Shown here: positions 53,991 through 63,654 of the stretch, one piece after another
How positions within the stretch are numbered: the stretch's first letter is position 1
Layout of the letters: each line of letters opens with the position of its first letter
NCBI GenBank assembly: GCA_963724945.1
Contig: CAVRWL010000002.1
Coordinates: 372,001 to 436,000 of the forward strand
Reading direction: 5' to 3'
Origin: Hyphomicrobium_A sp963724945
Lineage (GTDB): Bacteria; Pseudomonadota; Alphaproteobacteria; Rhizobiales; Hyphomicrobiaceae
DNA length: 64,000 bases
Program-made: the position numbers and the translations under genes
Notes under the pieces: model-generated
Database searches by the model: none
Told to the model about the DNA's origin: nothing
Seen by the model: only the letters and a program-made list of their open reading frames with translations

Positions 53991-55419
53991 TCAGGACGCG
54001 AGCTCGCGGCGCTCGCGCAGGAAGCGGAAGAACTCCACACCTTCGCGCAGCCGCCGCTTCATCATCTGCGGGCTCGTCACCATCTCCCCGACGATCGAGG
54101 CAATCTTGCCCGAGCGGAAATAGAAGCGGCGGTAGAAGGACTCCACCGAGTTCGAATATCTCGGAATGCGACAGGTGCGGGTAGTGCAGCGGCGCGACCT
54201 GCACACCGTGCTCGTCGACGAGCTCGGCATGCTCTGCGTCGAGCCACCCTTCCTTCACCGCCTGATCGAACAGGAAAGTGCCGGGATAGGGCGCTGCCAA
54301 GGAGACCTGGATCGTGTGCGGGTTGATCTCGGTCGCAAACCGTATGGTCTCCTCGATGGTCTCCTTCGTCTCGCCGGGCAGACCGAGAATAAACGTGCCG
54401 TGGATCGTAACGCCGAGCTCATGGCAATCCTTGGTGAACCGGCGCGCCACATCAACCAGCATGCCCTTCTTGATGTTGTGCAGGATCTTTTGGTTGCCGG
54501 ACTCATACCCCACCAGCAAGAGCCGCAGGCCATTGTCGGCCAGCACCTTCAAGGTCGCGCGCGGCACGTTGGCCTTGGCGTTGCACGACCAGGTGATGCC
54601 GAGCTTGCCGAGCTCTCTGGCGATCGCCTCAGCGCGCGGCAGATCGTCGGTGAAGGTGTCGTCGTCGAAGAAGAACTCTCTAACCTGCGGGAAGGCGGCC
54701 TTGGCCCAGCGGATCTCATCGATGACGTGGCCAACGCTGCGCGTGCGGTAGCGGTGGCCGCCGACCGTCTGCGGCCAGAGGCAGAATGTGCAGCGCGATT
54801 TGCAGCCGCGTCCCGTGTAGAGGGAGATGTAGGGGTGCTTCAGGTAGCCGATGAAATAGTTCTCGATCTCGAGGTCGCGTTGGTAGATCGGCGTCACGAA
54901 CGGCAGCGCATCCATGTTCTCGATCACCGCCCGGTCGGGATTGTGGACGATCACGCCGGCGTCGTTGCGGTAGCTGAGCCCCATGACGTCCTTGAGGGCG
55001 CGGCCGTCGGCAACCTCCTTGATCGTGAAGTCGAACTCGTTGCGTGCCACGAAGTCGACCGAGGGTGCCGCGTTGAGGCTCTTGTCGGCTTCGACCGCGA
55101 CCTTGGCACCGATCAGGCCCGCCTTGAGGTGCGGATTGACGGCTTTCAAGGCTTCGACCGCGGCGACGTCGGCGGCAAACGAGGGGGTCGAAGTGTGCAG
55201 GACCACGAGATCGTAGTCGCGCGCGCGGGATGCGATTTCGGTAAGCGAGGTCCCGTGCGGCGGCGCGTCGATGAGCTTGCTGTCGGGAACGAGCGCCGCT
55301 GGCTGCGCGAGCCAAGTGGGGAACCAGAACGAGCGGATCTCGCGCCGGGCCTGGTAGCGAGAGCCAGCCCCGCCGTCGAAGCCGTCGAAGGACGGAGCCT
55401 GCAAGAACAGCGTGCGCAT
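53991..55419 (-). CDS. hpnJ: Hopanoid radical SAM protein HpnJ (one frameshift)
   Basis: About 475 residues. N-terminal B12-binding-like region, then the radical SAM motif GRGCKSRCTFCLWPQ and FFFDDDTFTDD, with SAM-related LLVGYESGNQKIL. HpnJ rearranges glucosaminyl-BHT to the cyclitol ether. An extra base near 54153 breaks the frame after SHSEIF; the true C-terminus is NSVESFYRRFYFRSGKIAS and ends FRFLRERRELAS at TGA 53991. Start ATG 55419. It lies 29 bases downstream of an hpnI-like gene on the same strand. Confidence 0.9.
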
Positions 55420-55448
55420 CGGCGTCCCGTTTCTCTCTTGTCTCTCTC

Positions 55449-56582
55449 TCAGGCCGGCGTAAACGTCCCGTCAGGCCCGATCTTGTAGCGGCGTCCTCGC
55501 CAGCTCACCTGCCATGGCAGGAAGCTTGCCATGTAAATCGCGAAGCTCAACAGATCGCGCACCGGAGCGAGCCAGACCGGGACGCGTCCTCCCCCGAGGC
55601 TGCGCGCAAATTGTAGCGGGACCAAGAAGCCGCAAGCAAGCACGAGAACGAGAAGGGCAACGGAAGCCGGCCCGAAGCCCCCGAGCCCTGCCGCCGTGAG
55701 CGCGAACGGCAAGGGGTGGGTCACGACCGATCCCGCGTAGCCCAGCGGATCGACCAGCCGGATGGTGCGGCCCCAGCGCAGCTCGCGTCGGGCGAGCTCG
55801 GCAAAGCTCAACTCGGAGCAGACGTGGTCGATAACCATAGGAGGAATGGCGACCTTGAGGCCCAGCTGCCGCACGGCGGCCCCCACGGCATAGTCGTCGG
55901 CCAACTGATCGGCAAAGGCCTCAAATCCTCCGATTCGGCGTAGCGTCTCGGCGCTGAGCGCAATCGTCGACCCGAAGCAGGGTTTGGCGAGCCCCAACCG
56001 CAAGCCGACGAGAACGCTTGGGAGAAACCGATGGTCGATCTCGGCGGCAGCAAGCCGCGACCAGGCACCGGCGACCGGGAGGCCCCGATATAGGCAGGTC
56101 ACGAGGCCGACGCCTGAAACTTGTAAGGCCGCTGTAATCTGCCGCAGATAGGCCTGGCCCACTCGAATATCGCTGTCGGAGAGCACGACGATCTCTCCGC
56201 TGCTGCGCGAAAAGCTGTTGATAACGTTCGATATCTTGCGATTGGCGCCATACGAGCGCGCATCAATTGTAAGGTCGATGTCGCGTTGGGGGAATTCCGC
56301 GATGAGGCGCTTTGCAAGGCTCGCGGCAGGATCTGCCGAATCTTGTAGCCCAAAAACGATCTGTACCGGCCCCGGATAGTCCTGGTTGCAGAACGAGGCG
56401 AGGTTCGCCTCGAGCCCCGGCTCGGCGCCGCAGAGCGGCTTCAAGAGGCTCAAGGAGGGTCCGTCAACGGAAATGCCAGCCGGTGGGTCGGCAAAGAACC
56501 GGCGGAGCTGCGCCGCGGCAAAAACGCAGTACATACAGCCAATGATCGCAAGACATGTGCAAATAAGCCACAGACAAGTCAT
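55449..56582 (-). CDS. hpnI: HpnI-like hopanoid glycosyltransferase, copy 1 (next to hpnJ)
   Basis: 377 residues from ATG 56582 (TTG 56606 is an alternative). GT21/ceramide-glucosyltransferase-like: an N-terminal helix, LSLLKPLCGAEPGLEANLAS, VLSDSDIRV (D-x-D), ADQLADDYAVG and R-E-L-R-W (the Q/RxxRW motif), then C-terminal helices. HpnI transfers N-acetylglucosamine to bacteriohopanetetrol. It is upstream of hpnJ in one operon and divergent from mlaA. A second, less canonical copy lies at 61495-62676. Confidence 0.88.
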   Translation of the reverse strand: MTCLWLICTCLAIIGCMYCVFAAAQLRRFFADPPAGISVDGPSLSLLKPLCGAEPGLEANLASFCNQDYPGPVQIVFGLQDSADPAASLAKRLIAEFPQRDIDLTIDARSYGANRKISNVINSFSRSSGEIVVLSDSDIRVGQAYLRQITAALQVSGVGLVTCLYRGLPVAGAWSRLAAAEIDHRFLPSVLVGLRLGLAKPCFGSTIALSAETLRRIGGFEAFADQLADDYAVGAAVRQLGLKVAIPPMVIDHVCSELSFAELARRELRWGRTIRLVDPLGYAGSVVTHPLPFALTAAGLGGFGPASVALLVLVLACGFLVPLQFARSLGGGRVPVWLAPVRDLLSFAIYMASFLPWQVSWRGRRYKIGPDGTFTPA

Positions 56583-56691
56583 GATCGCGCTCGTACATTC
56601 GGACAATAACGAGAGACCCTACGGGGCGGGTGGGCGTGCTGCTTTCGAATGCGCGTCCTTGGCCGTAACGGCAAGGGGACGGGGAGCGATC

Positions 56692-57645
56692 TTGAGGGAC
56701 TGTACCATCCTGATCCGCATTTTCGTCGCGGTTGTGATTGCGGGAAGCCTATCGGCGTGCGCGTCGACGGGCGGCGGCATGCCGCGCCCCGAATTCCTCG
56801 CGAGCCCCGATCAGCCCGTCGAGCCGGCCGCGATCGCCGACCCGATGGAAAAGCAGAACCGCGCGGTGTTTGAGGGCAACCAGGAACTCAACCACGCGAT
56901 CATCTATCCGCTCGCGAAAGCTTATAACGAGAATATTCCCGAAGAGGTGCGCGACAGTGTCGACGCGTTCACCACCAATTTGAGTGAGCCGGTCGTGTTC
57001 GCCAATGACGTGCTGCAGCTGCGCTTCGCGGCGGCGGCGACGACACTCGGTCGCTTCGCACTCAATTCGACGGTAGGAATCGGCGGCCTTTTCGACGTCG
57101 CCGCAACCCAAGAGCTGCCGCATCAGTCGGGAGACTTCGGGGAGACGCTTTACGTTTGGGGCGTGCGCGACAGTCCCTATCTCGTGCTGCCGATCCTGGG
57201 GCCGACCAACTTGCGCGACGCCATCGGCAGCGGCATCGAATTCGCCGCGCAAATTCCCGCCGCGGGTCTCTATCCGGCAGGACTGGCCGCAAAAGTCGCT
57301 GGACATGTCTCCACGGGGGGCACCGTTCTGAGCCCTCTGTCGGACCTGCGCAAGGTCGGAGACATGGAAACGCTCGAGGACGGTTCGCTCGATTTCTACA
57401 CGATGCTGCGCAGCGTGACGGATCAGAAGCGGCAGGCGGAGCTGCAAGAGGCGCTCGAGACGAGCGCGCTGACCGCGCCTCCCTCGCCCCCCGATCCCAA
57501 TGCGATCGAGCCCGTCATGGTGCTGACGGCATCGCCCGCCTGGTCGGAGAAGACCGTGCCGCTGCCCAGCACAAAGACGGAGGCCGCGAAACAGCCGCCG
57601 GAGAGACGGATCATCATCGGCGCTCCCGCCGTCGTCGCCGAGTAG
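56692..57645 (+). CDS. mlaA: MlaA/VacJ family outer-membrane lipoprotein
   Basis: 317 residues from TTG 56692, supported by GGGGAGCGA just upstream. Signal with lipobox LSAC (Cys near residue 21). VacJ domain: DPMEKQNRAVFEGNQELNHA, FANDVLQLRFAAAATTLGRF, RFALNSTVGIGGLFDVAA and VRDSPYLVLPILGPTNLRDA. It removes phospholipid from the outer leaflet of the outer membrane. The Pro-rich C-terminal tail is unusual but within the family range. Convergent with hpnM, sharing a hairpin. Confidence 0.9.
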   Translation: MRDCTILIRIFVAVVIAGSLSACASTGGGMPRPEFLASPDQPVEPAAIADPMEKQNRAVFEGNQELNHAIIYPLAKAYNENIPEEVRDSVDAFTTNLSEPVVFANDVLQLRFAAAATTLGRFALNSTVGIGGLFDVAATQELPHQSGDFGETLYVWGVRDSPYLVLPILGPTNLRDAIGSGIEFAAQIPAAGLYPAGLAAKVAGHVSTGGTVLSPLSDLRKVGDMETLEDGSLDFYTMLRSVTDQKRQAELQEALETSALTAPPSPPDPNAIEPVMVLTASPAWSEKTVPLPSTKTEAAKQPPERRIIIGAPAVVAE

Positions 57646-57665
57646 CGGCTCTAGGTGAGCCGCTA
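57643..57665. terminator. Bidirectional hairpin carrying both stop codons of mlaA and hpnM
   Basis: TAGCGGCT, a 7-base loop and AGCCGCTA form a perfect eight-base inverted repeat. The outer TAG on each strand is the stop codon of mlaA (57643-57645) and of hpnM (57665-57663). No U-tract follows in either direction. It probably terminates or stabilises both converging transcripts. Confidence 0.55.
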
Positions 57666-58298
57666 TGCGCCGGCCAGCAGCTTATCGCCCTGCCGGCGCA
57701 GGGAATTGATCAGGGCCTGAGGCCCGCCCGACTTCAGGATGGCGCTGAACTCCGCCCGGCGGCTCGCAAGCTCGCTGATCGTTCCGTCGAGATACACGTC
57801 GACAACCCGCCATTGGCCGCCGCTGTTGCGCATTAGGTAATCGAGCTCGACGGCCTTGCCGTTGGCCTGAACGAGGTGGGTCTTTACCAGCTTATCGGCA
57901 GGCGTCCTGTCAATCGTCTGCAAGATCTCGAACCGCTCTCCTGAGAAACCGTCGAACTGGCTCGCGTAGTTCGCGACCATCATGCGGTTGAACGAGTTAG
58001 TGATGCTTGCCTGCTGCGTGGGATCGAGTCCCGCCCAGCTCGGCCCGACCGCGGCGCGCGCCATCGACGGAATGTCATAGATGTTAGAGAGGACCGGAGC
58101 CAGGCGGTCAAAACGCCCGTTGATACCGAGCTGCTTGGCCTGTTGCATGGTCTGGATCAGCGCCGTGTAGAGGACCCCGATGCGATCGGCGGCAGACTGC
58201 GCCGACGCGGCCCTGGTCGGCGGCATTAGCCCGAGCGACATCACGGCCGCGATCGATGCGACGAGAATCCACCGTCGAGAGATCTTTGCGTGACTCAT
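57663..58298 (-). CDS. hpnM: HpnM: MlaC/Ttg2D-like periplasmic lipid-binding protein
   Basis: 211 residues from ATG 58298. Signal peptide with RRWILVASIAAVMSLGLM and a likely cut before AASAQ. MlaC-type domain: YDIPSMARAAVGPSWAGLDP, NSFNRMMVANYASQFDGFSG and GGQWRVVDVYLDGTISELAS. It carries lipids between membranes together with MlaA-type proteins and is called HpnM in hopanoid clusters. Divergent from dxs across 210 bases. Confidence 0.9.
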   Translation of the reverse strand: MSHAKISRRWILVASIAAVMSLGLMPPTRAASAQSAADRIGVLYTALIQTMQQAKQLGINGRFDRLAPVLSNIYDIPSMARAAVGPSWAGLDPTQQASITNSFNRMMVANYASQFDGFSGERFEILQTIDRTPADKLVKTHLVQANGKAVELDYLMRNSGGQWRVVDVYLDGTISELASRRAEFSAILKSGGPQALINSLRRQGDKLLAGA

Positions 58299-58508
58299 AC
58301 TTTTCTTTCTCCCTGCACACGTGTCGACATTTCCGGTAGCCTGATAGCTTCGTAAGGTTAAAGCCCAATCTGCGGTAAGCGAGCAACACCTCCACGGCAA
58401 ATCTGCGGCGTCATGGACGGATACAGTTCATGGCCACGCCGGACGGTCATAATAATGGCTCAGCTGGGATGGAATAGACCGCTATCCAAATGTATCGCGG
58501 ACTGGCCA

Positions 58509-60454
58509 ATGGACGCCAAGACACCGGCCTCGTCGACGCCTCTACTTGATCGCGTGAAGACACCCGAGGAGCTTCGGGCATTGGCCGAGTCCGATCTGCC
58601 GCAGCTCGCCGCCGAGCTGCGCCAGGAGACGATCGATGCCGTGTCGGTGACGGGCGGTCACTTGGGCGCCGGGCTCGGCGTCGTCGAGCTGACCGTGGCG
58701 CTGCATTGGGTGTTCGACACCCCGCGCGACCGGCTGGTTTGGGATGTGAGCCACCAGACGTACCCCCACAAGATCCTCACCGGCCGGCGCGACCGCATTC
58801 GCACCCTGCGCGCACCCGGTGGCCTGTCGGGCTTCACCAAGCGTTCAGAGAGCGCCTACGATCCCTTCGGCGCGGCGCACTCCTCCACCTCCATCTCCGC
58901 CGGTCTCGGCATGGCGGTGGCGCGCGATCTGGAAGGGCGCTCAAACAACGTCGTGTGCGTCATCGGCGACGGCGCCATGTCGGCCGGCATGGCGTACGAG
59001 GCCATGAACAATGCCGGCGCGCGCGATGAGCGCCTGATCGTCGTCCTGAACGACAACGACATGTCGATCGCGCCGCCGACGGGCGCTCTCTCGGCCTATC
59101 TCGCCCGCATCACCTCGAGCGGCACCTATTTCTATCTGCGCGACATCGCCAAGCAGCTCGCCAAGCAATTGCCCAAGAGCTGGGAGCGGCGCGCTGCCCG
59201 CATGGAGGAGTACACCCGCCACCTGTGGCAGGGCGGGGCCTGGTTCGAGGAATTGGGCTTCTACTACGTCGGGCCCATCGACGGGCACGACCTATCGCAG
59301 CTTTTGCCCGTCTTGAAGAACGTGCGCGAGGCCAAGCAAGGCCCCATCCTCGTTCACGTCGTCACCAAGAAGGGCAAGGGCTATGCCCCTGCCGAGGCCT
59401 CCGACGACAAGTACCACGGGGTCGCCAAGTTCAACGTCATCACCGGCGCGCAGGTGAAGCCCGAAGCCAAGGCGCCGAGCTACACGCAAGCGTGTTTGCC
59501 CAGAGCCTCATCAAGGAGGCCAAGAAGGACGCCAGGATCGTCGCCATCACCGCGGCGATGCCCGACGGCACCGGGCTCGACCTGTTCGCAAGAGAGTTCC
59601 CCGAGCGCGCCTTCGACGTCGGCATCGCCGAGCAGCATGCGGTGACGTTCGCCGGCGGGCTCGCCACGGAAGGGCTGAAGCCGTTCGCGGCGATCTACTC
59701 GACCTTCCTGCAGCGCGCCTACGACCAGGTCGTGCACGACATCGCCATCCAGCGCCTGCCCGTGCGCTTTGCCATCGACCGGGCGGGCCTCGTGGGCGCC
59801 GACGGGCCGACGCACGCGGGCTCCTTCGACGTCACCTATCTCTCCTGCCTGCCGGGGTTCGTGGTGATGGCGGCAGCCGACGAGGCCGAGCTCGTGCACA
59901 TGGTGGCGACCGCGGCGGCAATCGACGACCGCCCTTGCGCCTTCCGCTACCCGCGCGGGGAAGGCACCGGCGTCACACTGCCCGAGGAGGGTGTCCCGCT
60001 CGCCATCGGCAAGGGCCGCATCCTGCGCGAAGGCACGGCGGTGGCGCTTTTGTCGCTGGGCCCGCGGCTCACAGAGTGCCTCAAGGCTGCCGAGCAGCTC
60101 GCCGCGTTCGGGCTGTCGGCGACGGTGGCGGATGCGCGCTTTGCCAAGCCGCTCGATGAGGAGCTCATCGGCCGGCTCGCGCGCGAGCACGAGGTTTTGG
60201 TGACGGTGGAGGAGGGCGCGGTCGGCGGCTTTTCCAGCCACGTGCTGCAATTCCTGGCGCAAAGCGGGCTTCTGGACCGCGGCCTCAAGGTGCGCTCGTT
60301 GGTGCTGCCCGACGTCTTCATCGACCAGGACAAGCCCGAGCGCATGTACGAGATCGCCGGCCTCAACGCGCCCGGCATCGTCGCCACCGTTTTGAGCGCG
60401 CTCGATGTCAAGCAGCCGCCCGCGCGCCTCGTCGGAGAGCTGGGCCTCCACTGA
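58509..60454 (+). CDS. dxs: 1-deoxy-D-xylulose-5-phosphate synthase (one frameshift)
   Basis: About 648 residues. Thiamine-diphosphate motif GDGAMSAGMAYEAMNNAGAR, QTYPHKILTGR, and transketolase C-terminal regions AEQHAVTFAGGLATEGLKP and DRAGLVGADGPTHAGSFDV. First MEP-pathway enzyme, making DXP from pyruvate and glyceraldehyde 3-phosphate. The frame breaks near 59490 after PSYTQ; one extra base must be dropped to reach VFAQSLIKEAKKDA. Start ATG 58509 (MDAKTPASSTPL). The break is likely a sequence error because Dxs is normally essential. Confidence 0.9.
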
Positions 60455-60469
60455 TCGCGCCGCTTATCA

Positions 60470-61453
60470 TCAGAGAGCGAGCGGCGAGCGACCGCGACGT
60501 CTCCACAGCCGCCACGGCTCCAGACACTGCCAGGCGATGAGGCTGGGCACGCCAGTCACGATCTCTCTGGCGCGCCGCAAAAGCGACAAGCCGAGGGCAA
60601 CGTGCGGTGACAATCCGAAGAGAGCGCCCGCAACGATGTAGCCGCCCTCCTGCACGCCGGCCGCCCACGGCACGACGAACGCGGCGGTGCGCAGCGCGTA
60701 GACCATGCTCTCGATGGCGAGGGCATCGGTGACGCTCACCGGATGCCCCATGAACCACAGGCCGACCCACGTCTCGCCGGTGCTGATGAGCCAGGCGGCG
60801 AGGTGAAGGGCGAGGTTGGTCGCTATTCGCGCACGATGCCGGTAGATCTCCTCGATCCCTGCGTGCACGCCGACGCCATTCCCCCACGCTCGCGTCCAGC
60901 CGAGCCGATCGGGCAGCGTCTCGAGGACGCGGAAGAGGCCCTTGTGCTGCGCAAAGATGAAGCCCGCGATGCCAGCGGCGCAGATCGCCAGCGCGAGCGC
61001 GAGCCACCAGCCCAACGCCTTGTCCGGCCGCTCGATAATCAGGATCGCCACGCCGAGGAAGGTAAAGAGGAGCTGGCTCGCCAGCTCCAGCGTTAGATCG
61101 ACGACCGTCCCGGCTACGGCCATGCCAAGCGGCACGTGGTGGAGGGTGAGCTCGCGGACGGCTACCGCCTCGCCTACCGCCGGCACCACGGCGAGGAGGT
61201 TGGAGGTGCTGTCGCGCAGCCAGCGAACCCATAAAAATCGACGCGTCGCCTTGGGCGGCGCCGCGAAATAGAGCGCGCGCCAAGCGAATGCGCACAATGT
61301 GAGCGAGGCGAAGTAGACGGCCGAGATGGCGAGCATGCCCCGCCAGCCGGCGCTGAGGAACGCCGCGCCGACCTGCTCCACACCGAAGTGGAGAACGAGC
61401 CATACGCCGAAGGCCACTCCGAGAAGAGCAGCAAGAGATAGGCTAAGCTTCAC
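60470..61453 (-). CDS. hpnL: HpnL-family integral membrane protein
   Basis: 327 residues with seven or eight hydrophobic segments. It resembles the lysylphosphatidylglycerol synthase/UPF0104 membrane family: AVVPAVGEAVAVRELTLHHV and VPWAAGVQEGGYIVAGALFG are typical. HpnL occurs in hopanoid clusters and may flip or transfer modified lipids; the reaction is unknown. Start ATG 61453. It ends 15 bases past the dxs stop on the opposite strand. The gap to the upstream hpnI-like gene is 41 bases. Confidence 0.85.
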   Translation of the reverse strand: MKLSLSLAALLGVAFGVWLVLHFGVEQVGAAFLSAGWRGMLAISAVYFASLTLCAFAWRALYFAAPPKATRRFLWVRWLRDSTSNLLAVVPAVGEAVAVRELTLHHVPLGMAVAGTVVDLTLELASQLLFTFLGVAILIIERPDKALGWWLALALAICAAGIAGFIFAQHKGLFRVLETLPDRLGWTRAWGNGVGVHAGIEEIYRHRARIATNLALHLAAWLISTGETWVGLWFMGHPVSVTDALAIESMVYALRTAAFVVPWAAGVQEGGYIVAGALFGLSPHVALGLSLLRRAREIVTGVPSLIAWQCLEPWRLWRRRGRSPLAL

Positions 61454-61494
61454 GTTTCCTCACCTGACGATCTTTTCTGTTCTTTTCTGCTGGC

Positions 61495-62676
61495 TCATCG
61501 GCCCTCCATTCCCCCTGCCGTCGCCGCGCCCGCCTCCGCCGCCATGAGCTTGCGATAGGCCTTGATGGAGAACGCCTCGTTGCCCCAGTACACGCGATTG
61601 CCGAACAGGCCGGCCGCCCAGGCAAGAAAGCACACGCACTCGCGCAGCGGGACCAGCCACGGAGCGCGCGGCCCCGCGATGCGGAAGCTGCGGCGCACCT
61701 GAAAATGCAAAAGGATGCGCAAGGCCATCTCGACGCCGATGACACCGAGTCCGACGAGGCTCGGTTGCGGCAGCAGAAAGAGCGCGAGCAACGGCAACGG
61801 AAAGGTAACGACCGACATGACCTGATCGAGCGGCCGGCAGGCGCGCTCTGAGCGCTGCCAGCGCACCTCGTGGCGGAACATATCCCGGAAGCTGCGCTCG
61901 GCGACGACAGTATCGCAGGCATAGGGCGAGAGAACGATCTCCCAGCCCTTGCGGCTGATGAGGCGTCCCATCGAGAAATCCTCAGCCAGGCATTGGGCCA
62001 AATGCGCAAAGCCGCCGATCGCCTCGAGCGGGGCGCGCCGCACGGCGCTCATGGCTCCAAACACGAAATCGATGCCCCGCAGCTGAGCGTCGACGACGAC
62101 GGATGGCACGAACCAGTCGTTGATATAGAGAGCGCCGAAGCGGGCAGGCGCTCCGCCGACGGCCCAGCCCTTGTAGATCGCGGCTACGGCACCGACAGAG
62201 GAACGGGCGAACGGAGCAGCCATGCTGGCGAGACAACCGCGATCGACGCGCACGTCGCTGTCCGACAGCACAATGATGTCGTGACGCGCACTGCGGACGA
62301 TGTTGGCGAGGTTGGCGGCCTTGCGGTTGGGGCCGGCCAATGCGCCGTCGATTACGAGGCGAAGGTCGCGATGGGGGAATTCCCCGATGAGGCGGCGCAC
62401 CACCCCCACCGCCGGGTCATCCGCGCTGTGTGCGCCGAAAATGACCTCATAGACGGGCCAGTCCTGGTTGCAAAACGAGCGCAGGCATTCGTAGAGCCCT
62501 GGATCCGCTCCGCACACCGGCTTCAGGACGGAGACGGGCGGATTCCAACCTTCGATCCTCTCGGAGCGCTCCTTGAAGCGCCCAAGAGCCAGTAGCGCCA
62601 GAACGAGATAGGCCGAGCCCGCGACCCCCAAGAGGATCCCAGCGATCTGAGCGGCGGAGAGAACGAAAATCGGCAT
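61495..62676 (-). CDS. hpnI: HpnI-like hopanoid glycosyltransferase, copy 2 (next to hpnK)
   Basis: 393 residues from ATG 62676 (TTG 62691 possible). Same GT21 layout as the other copy: VSVLKPVCGADPGLYECLRS, VLSDSDVRVDRGC, AQCLAEDFSMGR and the H-E-V-R-W motif, which has His where Q or R is usual. C-terminal helices follow. The neighbouring hpnK upstream favours this copy as the BHT N-acetylglucosaminyltransferase, with HpnK as its deacetylase. The relation of the two copies is unresolved. Confidence 0.85.
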   Translation of the reverse strand: MPIFVLSAAQIAGILLGVAGSAYLVLALLALGRFKERSERIEGWNPPVSVLKPVCGADPGLYECLRSFCNQDWPVYEVIFGAHSADDPAVGVVRRLIGEFPHRDLRLVIDGALAGPNRKAANLANIVRSARHDIIVLSDSDVRVDRGCLASMAAPFARSSVGAVAAIYKGWAVGGAPARFGALYINDWFVPSVVVDAQLRGIDFVFGAMSAVRRAPLEAIGGFAHLAQCLAEDFSMGRLISRKGWEIVLSPYACDTVVAERSFRDMFRHEVRWQRSERACRPLDQVMSVVTFPLPLLALFLLPQPSLVGLGVIGVEMALRILLHFQVRRSFRIAGPRAPWLVPLRECVCFLAWAAGLFGNRVYWGNEAFSIKAYRKLMAAEAGAATAGGMEGR

Positions 62677-62697
62677 ACTTGCGCGACCCAAGGACCA

Positions 62698-63573
62698 TCA
62701 GTTGAGGGCCGCCACGCTGCGGACGGCGCCGCGAAACGGCATCGGGCGCAGCCTCAGGCCCTCGATCTTTGCTCGTACCACGGGGCTCACCAGCGCGGCG
62801 AACTCTTGGATCGCTTGGTAATCAGGGGGAAGGTTATCGATGCCCTGCCAGCGCCGCGTGGCCGGATGGCAGTAGAGCTCCGTCACGCCATCTGGGACGT
62901 GGTCGAGGTACCGCAGCATGCGGACTTCGGCCATCGCGCCACTGTCGTTCACGCCGAAGACCTGGTCGTTCAAGGGCAGGCCGACCGTCGCCAGCTTGCG
63001 GCGCATCGACCGCGTCAGAGCCCAGTAGAAGAGCCAGGACCCGAGCCGCTGCAACGGGCGATCGCGCATCGCCGCATAGGACTGGCGAAACGGCTCGACG
63101 GGAACGCGCACCGGAGGGAAGCCAAAGGCTGGCGCAATCTCCGCAATGGCGTTCACCGCGACCGGGTGCATGTGGAAATGTTGGTGGCCGTTGACGTGAT
63201 CGAGCGGCAAACCCGTCGCGCGAAAGCGATCGAACTGCGCCTTGATCTCGGCGGTGGCCTGGCGGCGCAGCTCAGGCGAGAAGAAGAGCTGGGTGCCGAA
63301 GCGCGCAGGATCGTTGGAAAAGCGTCCGTCCGGTCCGACAAGGCCCGGGACCTGATCCGGAGGAAGGACTGGGCGACCATCGACGAGGGTTACGTGCAGC
63401 CCGACGCCGAGCCCGGGCAGCGCACGCGCGCGCTCGACTGCATCCGTCCACGCGGGCGCCCCGACCATGAGGCTCGCGGCCGTGAGGATACCGTGCCGGT
63501 GCCCCTCCTCGACCGCCTCGTTCACCGGCAACGACAGTCCGAAGTCGTCGGCCGTTACCACAAGCGCCTTCAC
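62698..63573 (-). CDS. hpnK: HpnK: YdjC/ChbG-family deacetylase
   Basis: 291 residues from GTG 63573 with GGGAGGG upstream. Motifs VVTADDFGLSLPVNEAV (metal-binding DD), LGVGLHVTLVDGRPVLP and DHVNGHQHFHMHPVAVNA supply the D-H-H metal site. HpnK removes the acetyl from N-acetylglucosaminyl-BHT. It is upstream of the second hpnI copy with a 21-base gap to that gene's ATG. Confidence 0.92.
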   Translation of the reverse strand: MKALVVTADDFGLSLPVNEAVEEGHRHGILTAASLMVGAPAWTDAVERARALPGLGVGLHVTLVDGRPVLPPDQVPGLVGPDGRFSNDPARFGTQLFFSPELRRQATAEIKAQFDRFRATGLPLDHVNGHQHFHMHPVAVNAIAEIAPAFGFPPVRVPVEPFRQSYAAMRDRPLQRLGSWLFYWALTRSMRRKLATVGLPLNDQVFGVNDSGAMAEVRMLRYLDHVPDGVTELYCHPATRRWQGIDNLPPDYQAIQEFAALVSPVVRAKIEGLRLRPMPFRGAVRSVAALN

Positions 63574-63589
63574 GCCGACCCTCCCGGCA

Positions 63590-63608
63590 GCCCGTGCCCT
63601 TCACGGGC
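63590..63608 (-). terminator. Strong hairpin between cytochrome c gene and hpnK
   Basis: GCCCGTG, a five-base loop and CACGGGC form a perfect seven-base stem on the minus strand, 47 bases after the cytochrome c stop and 17 before the hpnK start. No U-tract follows, so it could end the upstream transcript or fold in the hpnK leader. Confidence 0.35.
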
Positions 63609-63654
63609 CCAGACATAGGGCCCAGGGCGGACTTCAGCAAGCCGAGCAAGCGTC

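Noticed and set aside
54166..55488. 440-codon plus-strand frame opposite hpnJ
   Set aside because: Opposite a gene with clear radical SAM motifs; composition is typical of an antisense shadow.
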